Positions 58,088-64,000 of a DNA stretch of 64,000 nucleotides are shown piece by piece. The translations under genes and the position numbers were made by a program. The stretch covers positions 124,001-188,000 of the forward strand of contig JAJEIO010000049.1 in assembly GCA_022827835.1 (NCBI GenBank), in the 5' to 3' direction. The DNA is from Candidatus Latescibacterota bacterium. GTDB taxonomy: Bacteria > Latescibacterota > UBA2968 > UBA8231. Positions within the stretch are counted from its first letter, which is position 1, and every line of letters begins with the position of its first letter. The notes under the pieces were generated by a model. That model searched no databases. It was not told the origin of the DNA and saw nothing but the letters and a program-made list of their open reading frames with translations.

Positions 58088-59566
58088 TCAGTCGGCGGCG
58101 TCCGGGGCCCAGATCGCTATCGGATTCGCTGGGGCCGGATCGACGGGCCAGAGCCCGCGGCCGCTTCCCGTGAACGGGATGGAGGCGAAGTCCAAGGTGC
58201 AGACCCCGGGACCATCGAACAGCAGACCGCGCTCCCAGGGGGCACCAAAGGCCGCCATCCACCCGGTCATGTTCTTAGCCATAACCGCGAGGGCAGCGTC
58301 CGGCTGTAGCCCGACACATTCGTAGAAGGCCGGATCCGGAGTCAGCGCCGGGTATGAGCAGGCGACGAGCTGGATCTGCCCCGACTCTATGACCGCGGCT
58401 TCTCCCATCGAGAAGGTCTGGCCCGTGTAGGCTCCGCCTCGGGTCTTGTAGTTGCCCTCTCCCGTCCAGATCACGCGCCCTTCCCAAGAGACCGGCGGGT
58501 CGCCGGTGGTGAAGCGGGTCGCCCCTCGGCGGGCCTCGGCGACGGTGCCCGGGTCAACCACCCAGAGCAGCACCTTGCCGGGCAGCTCTTCGCGGAGCGG
58601 CAACAGCCGTCGCAGGGCCTCAGCGCTGTGGCCGGGGGAGCCCCCGGAGGTCGCGTCTGCGGTGTCGACCAGCACCCAAGGTTTCGGACCCTTGCGCCGG
58701 ACCCTTTGCAGGATCTCCGGCCAAGGGATGAGTTGGCTTCTCCAGTGATGCCGCTGGGCGTACCACTCGTCGGCGAGCTTCTGCAGCTCATCGAGGGGGA
58801 CGCCGTCTCCGGTGGCGGTGACGACCACGGAGGAGCCCATTTCGTCGATGTCCATCCAAGGCTGCACCGGCAGGATGCAGATGTCGAGGACGTCTGCGTG
58901 CCGCCGTTCCAGCTCGCGGGCGCAGGTGAGCAGGTCGCACAGGTGGCCCGCGAAATGGGTGCTGTCCGTCGGCGGCATCAGGGCGGACACCTTGGCCGCG
59001 GCGCGGGTGAAGGAGCTTGGGTGCAGGGCTAGGCGCGCGGCGCGCTCGCCGGTAGCGGTGAAGTCCATGTGGGGGAAGGTTCGGTACGCGGTGACCGCGT
59101 CGGCGTGCTGCAGCATGCGGCGGGTAAAGTTGGCGTGTAGGTCGAGGGACAGCACGACCCGGCCGCGGTAGCCGAGATCGCTGCGCACCTTTTCGAGAAG
59201 GTACCCCTCGGGATCGTCTTCGCCGTCGGCGGCCGCGGCCCCGTGCAGATGGAGGATGAGGACGTCGAACGGCATCGCGGCGGCGACTCGGTCGAGCAGG
59301 GTGTTGCTGATCTCGCGAAAGCAGGCGGCGCTCAGGCGTCCGGCGGGAGAGCCGCAGAGGGCGGTGAAACAGGGGGCGGTTTCCCAGCCGGCTGCGGCCA
59401 GCACCTCCAAGCTGCCGTGCATCTGCGAATCGGTCCCGGCGGCCCAAGCGCGCACTTGGGCTTCATCTGCGAGGAAGACGCCCCCTTTCCTGAAGAGGTC
59501 GATCTCTGCCAAGTTGGGGGCGAAGGTGTTGCTTTCGAAGATGAACTGGGCGAGGGCGGCTTTCAT
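58088..59566 (-). CDS. M81 family metallopeptidase (MlrC-like)
   Basis: MKAALAQFIFESNTFAPNLAEIDLF, LHLHGAAAADGEDDPEGYLLEKVR, LDLHANFTRRM, YRTFPHMD, DTADATSGGSPGHSAEALR. Confidence 0.92.
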   Translation of the reverse strand: MKAALAQFIFESNTFAPNLAEIDLFRKGGVFLADEAQVRAWAAGTDSQMHGSLEVLAAAGWETAPCFTALCGSPAGRLSAACFREISNTLLDRVAAAMPFDVLILHLHGAAAADGEDDPEGYLLEKVRSDLGYRGRVVLSLDLHANFTRRMLQHADAVTAYRTFPHMDFTATGERAARLALHPSSFTRAAAKVSALMPPTDSTHFAGHLCDLLTCARELERRHADVLDICILPVQPWMDIDEMGSSVVVTATGDGVPLDELQKLADEWYAQRHHWRSQLIPWPEILQRVRRKGPKPWVLVDTADATSGGSPGHSAEALRRLLPLREELPGKVLLWVVDPGTVAEARRGATRFTTGDPPVSWEGRVIWTGEGNYKTRGGAYTGQTFSMGEAAVIESGQIQLVACSYPALTPDPAFYECVGLQPDAALAVMAKNMTGWMAAFGAPWERGLLFDGPGVCTLDFASIPFTGSGRGLWPVDPAPANPIAIWAPDAAD

Positions 59567-59576
59567 CGGGCAGTTC

Positions 59577-59963
59577 TCAACCAGACCGAAAGCCGTGGTG
59601 GGTATCAGAACGACCAAGATCCCGTTTCAGGGTCTCCAAGCCGTTCTCCAGCTTCCCCTGATGTTTTTCCGGAGGCCAAGCGTTCACTCTATCTACAAAT
59701 GCCTGCAAATTCGCGCTCAGATCAACCTCAAATCTGTTGGCAATTTTCACGAGGAACCACAACGCATCAACCAGCTCGACACCGATGTTTTTCAGGTGTT
59801 GGTCTCGCACCTCGCCTCTATACTCTGAGGTCCTATTGATTGATTGGGCCAGCTCGCCGACTTCTTCGGTCAGATGAGCAAGCAACTGAGGCGTCGTAAG
59901 CAATTCCCAGCCAGTCGTCTCGTCGAATTCCCTCGTCCATTCCTGAAACCCTTTGATGTTCAT
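59577..59963 (-). CDS. MazG-like nucleotide pyrophosphohydrolase
   Basis: LLAHLTEEVGELAQSINRTSEYRGEVRDQHLKNIGVELVDALWFLVKIANRF (EExxE...ExxD). Confidence 0.85.
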   Translation of the reverse strand: MNIKGFQEWTREFDETTGWELLTTPQLLAHLTEEVGELAQSINRTSEYRGEVRDQHLKNIGVELVDALWFLVKIANRFEVDLSANLQAFVDRVNAWPPEKHQGKLENGLETLKRDLGRSDTHHGFRSG

Positions 59964-59992
59964 AAGTTTTTCTCGCCAGCCTGTTCGGACCT

Positions 59993-60259
59993 CTAGTTAT
60001 GACCGTCTGGGTCTTTACCTCTGTTTGTCAGCTTCTTCGGAAGAGCCTCGTTCGAATATCCGTCATGTTCCACGGCTACCAGCACAATAGGGTAGGACTG
60101 CGCCTCTCGTAATTCATGCTCCACGTATTGGACGGCATAGCTAAAGCTAGCAACACGATCAGTCAACAGATATGCGAAGTCATCGGACGGAACGACTATC
60201 ACACCGACATCAATGTGGCTGTCTTGGAGATTATTACGGATGTGGGCATTGAATCTTGC
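59993..60259 (-). pseudogene. C-terminal remnant of a Type II restriction endonuclease-like protein
   Basis: Open frame ARFNAHIRNNLQDSHIDVGVIVVPSDDFAYLLTDRVASFSYAVQYVEHELREAQSYPIVLVAVEHDGYSNEALPKK overlapping the MTase 3' end. Confidence 0.45.
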
Positions 60260-61083
60260 TTATCTTCATAATTAAAAAAAGCCTCAAAATTAAATCGCGG
60301 TTCTTGAGCGGTGAAGAACGAATAATTCTCCTCAATGCGCCTGCGAATATGCGCTGAGTCATAAAGCTCAGTGCCAATCCAGTTGCGGTGGAGCTTCTCG
60401 GCTGCTTGGTATGTGGAGCCGCCCCCTCCGAAAGGATCAAAGACCGTATCTCCCGGCTCGGTTGAAATAAGGATGGCTCGTTCGGGAATTACCAGCTTTA
60501 GTTCATTCACCCCTGGCCGAACCTTAAACTTTTTATGGCGATTAGGAGAGGTGTCCGTCCAAAAATCCGTCAAATTCACTCCGGCGGGATTCATCTTGTT
60601 GCGGTGGCCGCCATAGTCTCGAATTTCCCTACCGCAATGTCGGCAGGTTTCGATGGGCAGGCGAAGCTTATTGAACACGCGGGGTGTGCCTCGGGTATAG
60701 TAGAGGAGGGCATAATGTGCTGGATAGAGCTTTTTCCCACGTGGGTAGGTTCCCTTCATGGTAAGCGCAATCCAGTGCCTGAAGTCCAACCGTTCTCCCA
60801 TGATCGGAGCAAACTGGACCGCAAGTTCCGGTGTAGCATAGAGAAAAAACGCGCCACCCGGCTTTAAAATTCGGCAGCACTCAAGAATCCATTCCCGGCA
60901 CCAAACCAAATACTCAGACTTCGTCATCTTGTCGTTGTAGCCATTCTTGTAGTCCTTACCGATGTTGAATGGAGGATCGGCAAAGACGGTATCAATGACC
61001 TCCGACTTCATGTGCCCAAGCACCTGAAGGCAATCGGCGTCGTAGAGGACGCCGTGGGATGTGATCAAAAACGGCTGATTCAC
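60199..61083 (-). CDS. site-specific DNA methyltransferase (DPPF type), probably orphaned
   Basis: DTVFADPPFNIGKDYKNGYND, DPFGGGGSTYQAAEKLHRNWIGTELY; out-of-family tail DSMPTSVIISKTATLMSV. Confidence 0.9.
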   Translation of the reverse strand: MNQPFLITSHGVLYDADCLQVLGHMKSEVIDTVFADPPFNIGKDYKNGYNDKMTKSEYLVWCREWILECCRILKPGGAFFLYATPELAVQFAPIMGERLDFRHWIALTMKGTYPRGKKLYPAHYALLYYTRGTPRVFNKLRLPIETCRHCGREIRDYGGHRNKMNPAGVNLTDFWTDTSPNRHKKFKVRPGVNELKLVIPERAILISTEPGDTVFDPFGGGGSTYQAAEKLHRNWIGTELYDSAHIRRRIEENYSFFTAQEPRFNFEAFFNYEDKQDSMPTSVIISKTATLMSV

Positions 61084-61242
61084 TTGAAAACTTTAATGGT
61101 CAAATAGGGAGGGGTTGCCAGGAGGAAGGCTCAAATAGAGTCTATAAACCACCGACCGGTTTTAGCGATGGTAATGTCCTACTGGCGTTACTGTGCTAGT
61201 ATTCTTATGAATGTATAAATCCGCAGTTATAGGTCAACTATA

Positions 61243-61290
61243 ATGAAGGCCATTGTCGAGGTCTTCAACCTGCTCAATACGGATAACTGC
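61243..61290 (+). pseudogene. possible TonB-dependent receptor C-terminal scrap
   Basis: MKAIVEVFNLLNTDNC resembles the xxxxVEVFNLLNTxN motif of outer-membrane receptors; directly abuts the dipeptidase RBS. Confidence 0.3.
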
Positions 61291-61311
61291 CGACTACGAA
61301 AGGAGAGAGCC

Positions 61312-62402
61312 GTGCTGATTTTCGATGGCGATTACCCGATGGCGCACAATGCCCTCGGTCTCAACAGGGACCTGACCCTTCCGCTCGACGAGCTGCGCGC
61401 CGCCGACGCCAACCCCTCTAACATTCCCTTCTGCTGCCTCCCGGAGATGCGCAGAGGGGGGGTGTACTGCGCGCTGATGAAGATCGCGGCGCGGCGAATG
61501 CGCAAGGGCAACATCCTGCCGGGGTATCGCGGCAAGGAGGTGGTGTACGCCGCGGGGAAGGGGCAGCTCGCCCTGTACCGCGGCTTGGAGAGCACCGGGG
61601 AAGCGGTCGTCGTTACCACCGCTGGACAACTGCGCGAGCTCGCCGGGCAGTTGTCCAGCGGGCAGGGGACTCCCGGCTGCCGGTCGGCTTCCTGCTCGGC
61701 ATGGAGGGGGCCGACCCGATCCTGACGCCGGGGCAGGTAGGGGAGTGGTGGGACGACGGGGTGCGCGTGGTCAGCCTGACGCACTACGGCCGCAGCCGCT
61801 ACGCCCACGGCACCGGCACTGGGACCGAGGGAGGGCTGCTGCCCCCCGGACCGGAGCTGCTGCGGGAGATGGAGGCATGTGGCATGCTGCTCGATATGAC
61901 CCACATCGCCGACCGCAGTTTCTGGGAAGCACTCGACCATTACTCCGGCCCGATCTTGGCGAGCCATCAGAACTGCCGCGCCTTGGCTCCGGGAGAGCGT
62001 CAGTTCAGCGACGAGCAGATCAGAGCGGTGATCGAGCGGGACGGCGGCGTCGGGGCCTCAATGGACACCTGGATGCTGCGCGAGAAGCAGGATGTCGACT
62101 GGGCCCGCACCGCAGATTTCCAGCGGCGGGATTACTACGCGCGGGAAGAAGTGACCTTGGAGCACATCGCCAACCACGTCGACCACGTCTGCCAACTGGC
62201 CGGCAACTCCCAGCACGCGGGGATCGGCGGCGACACCGACGGCCAAGGGGGGATCGACGGGGCCCCGTTTGAGATCGACAGCATCGCCGACTACGGGAAG
62301 CTCGTCCCGATTCTCGAGCACCGCGGCTATAGCAGTGAGGACATCGCCAACGTCATGTACGGGAACTGGCACCGGTTCTACACCTCGTACCTGCCGCAAT
62401 GA
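61312..62402 (+). pseudogene. M19 membrane dipeptidase, frameshifted
   Basis: Frame 1 LIFDGDYPMAHNALGLNRDL...QLSSGQG and frame 3 GDSRLPVGFLLGMEGADPIL...HIADRSFWEALDHYSGPILASHQNCRAL...GIGGDTDG together make one M19 protein. Confidence 0.85.
61619..61661. repeat. 15-bp perfect inverted repeat (13-nt loop) at the dipeptidase frameshift
   Basis: ccgctggacaactgc...gcagttgtccagcgg. Confidence 0.9.
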
Positions 62403-62781
62403 CTTTGGCCCGGAGCGCATGCAAGGCGTAGAAATTACCTAGACCACAGTCAACCTACTAGCACTATTGGTTCTATAATCACTACATATTTTCTACAATG
62501 GAAACTAGTGGTTGTTTTGATAATTTTTCGTTCTATCTGTTAAACAAAAGTATGAATAATATCCTCATTTATTAAAAAATTATACACCTAATATACCTAA
62601 GCTATTGATTGATAATATACTAAGGCGTTCACGAGATAATCCGCAGATGAACGCAGAATATACTTGCAAGACAATCCACATTTTTAATTTTGATTTCAGT
62701 TACCCTATTGATCATATTGTATGTAGCAATCCGAACAGAGGGTTCCCTTAGAGTTACCCCCCTTCCTAGAAAAAGCTAATC

Positions 62782-62913
62782 ATGAGATACTTGCAGCGAT
62801 TTATTTTCTTCGTGATCGTAATGATCTTAATGGCTTTGGGGCGGCCTTCTGCGCTGCACGGGCAGGGTGAAGACGTGAACACGCCCGCTGGAACCGCGAT
62901 GTCAGCCGGCTAG
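62782..62913 (+). CDS. 43-aa signal-peptide ORF, truncated paralogue of the 63672 gene
   Basis: MRYLQRFIFFVIVMILMALGRPSALHGQGEDVNTPAGTAMSAG*, near-identical leader to 63672. Confidence 0.55.
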   Translation: MRYLQRFIFFVIVMILMALGRPSALHGQGEDVNTPAGTAMSAG

Positions 62914-62942
62914 GTTCCGTAACATGACGATAAGGAAATAAA

Positions 62943-63638
62943 GTGACGCGCGACACTCCGAACCGCGGAGCCGCGGACGGCGGCTTGGTGGCTCGTCTGT
63001 CCGAAGACGCGCTCAAGGTGAGACGCTATTTTCCGACGCTCATTTTTTCTCTGGAAGTTCCGGCCAGCGAGACTCTGAACGCCGACCTGATCGAGAAGAT
63101 CTACGCCGAACGAGAACGCGACAGAACAGGGGTGCGCAAGTCGAACTTCCCGGAGTTGGGGAGTTGGCACAGCCACGTCAAGCTGCACAAGGACGTCGCG
63201 TTTGCGGAATTGGTTCAATGCGTCGATGAGGCCGGGGCCATGATGTGCCGCGAGCTCGGATATCACAGGTCCTATCGACTGAGAATCGGCACCATGTGGT
63301 CGATCATCAATCCACCGGGTAGCTCGAACCGGGCCCATATCCATCCCGGCTGTATCTGGAGCGGCGTCTACTACGTCCAGGCACCCAAGAATTCGGGTGG
63401 AATCGAGTTCATCGATCCGCGCACCCAGAACCTGATGAGTCAAGTCGAATACATCCCCGACACCAAGCGCCCGCGAATCTGCTGGACGAAAGTCCAATAC
63501 AAACCCATGGCCGGAAAAATGCTGATCTTCCCGAGTTGGCTGTACCATAGTGTGGCTCCGAATCAATCTAGGGCCAAGGGGAAGGACGCCGATCGGATCA
63601 TCGTGAGCTTCAACCTGTCTCAGGAAAGGCGCAGATAG
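62943..63638 (+). CDS. putative 2OG-Fe(II) oxygenase (TIGR02466-like)
   Basis: TLIFSLEVPASETLNADLIEKIY, SSNRAHIHPGCIWSGVYYVQAP (HxH/P region), AGKMLIFPSWLYHSVAPN (distal His). Confidence 0.88.
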   Translation: MTRDTPNRGAADGGLVARLSEDALKVRRYFPTLIFSLEVPASETLNADLIEKIYAERERDRTGVRKSNFPELGSWHSHVKLHKDVAFAELVQCVDEAGAMMCRELGYHRSYRLRIGTMWSIINPPGSSNRAHIHPGCIWSGVYYVQAPKNSGGIEFIDPRTQNLMSQVEYIPDTKRPRICWTKVQYKPMAGKMLIFPSWLYHSVAPNQSRAKGKDADRIIVSFNLSQERRR

Positions 63639-63671
63639 TCACGCACGGAAGCCCTCATAGGAGGAACCAAG

Positions 63672-64000
63672 ATGAGATACCTAAAGCGATTTATTTTCCT
63701 CGTGTGCATAATGATCTTGATGGATTTGGGTCGGCCTTCCTCTCTTTACGGGCAGAGTGTAAAAGACACGCCGTTGGGTGACGAAATCTCGCCCCTCCTT
63801 AGAAGCGAAAGTACTAGCTTCAGCACCAGTGCTTCCAGTGACGACGATGACGACGAGGACGACGACGAGGACGACGACGAGGACGATGAGGACGATGAGG
63901 ACGATGATGATGAGGACGAGGGGGATGAGGGTGACGAGGGCGATGAGGACGACGAGGGCGATGAAGGCGATGAAGGCGACGAAGGGGATGAGGGTGACGA
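63672..64000 (+). CDS. secreted Asp/Glu/Gly-repeat protein, truncated by window end
   Basis: MRYLKRFIFLVCIMILMDLGRPSSLYGQSVKDTPLGDEISPLLRSES... then from 63840 only D/E/G codons: DDDDDEDDDE...GDEGDEGDE; no stop before 64000. Confidence 0.75.
   Translation, partial: MRYLKRFIFLVCIMILMDLGRPSSLYGQSVKDTPLGDEISPLLRSESTSFSTSASSDDDDDEDDDEDDDEDDEDDEDDDDEDEGDEGDEGDEDDEGDEGDEGDEGDEGD

Noticed and set aside
59256-59828. 190-aa + strand ORF over MlrC and MazG
   Set aside because: Antisense to two well-supported genes, no motif.
1-64000. tRNA, rRNA or CRISPR arrays
   Set aside because: None recognised by eye; a tRNAscan/Infernal run would be needed to exclude small RNAs.

Overview
This 64-kb window is high-GC, densely coded bacterial chromosome. 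It encodes several kinds of sequence: a 2-oxoglutarate dehydrogenase block (sucA-sucB-lpdA), nadA, xylA, purL, hsp20, sugar-acid and carbohydrate catabolic genes (enolase-superfamily, Zn-dehydrogenases, KDPG-type aldolase, PhyH dioxygenases, sulfatase), and a secreted protein with a FlgD/T9SS-like C-terminal sorting domain. That mix suggests an FCB-like or Latescibacteria/Poribacteria-like organism, which is inference only. Accessory features include an intact HindIII-like restriction-modification pair and a degraded R-M locus. The 56.5-62.4 kb segment is full of gene remnants and holds a two-gene DUF2188 + TIR/deoxyribosyltransferase-like module that is a candidate defence system. The best candidates for undescribed biology are: (1) an Amt/STAS + TorS-like kinase + orphan periplasmic binding protein + RsbW/RsbU partner-switching locus (44.3-51.1 kb); (2) a 3.1-kb cassette (paralogous binding protein + CPA2 antiporter) bounded by 21-bp perfect direct repeats, inserted next to a lipB-like remnant; (3) the DUF2188/TIR-like pair; (4) a 2OG-Fe(II) oxygenase next to a secreted Asp/Glu/Gly-repeat protein with a duplicated signal peptide. 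I also found a full-consensus sigma-54 promoter upstream of hsp20. All identifications come from reading the sequence; no database search was run.
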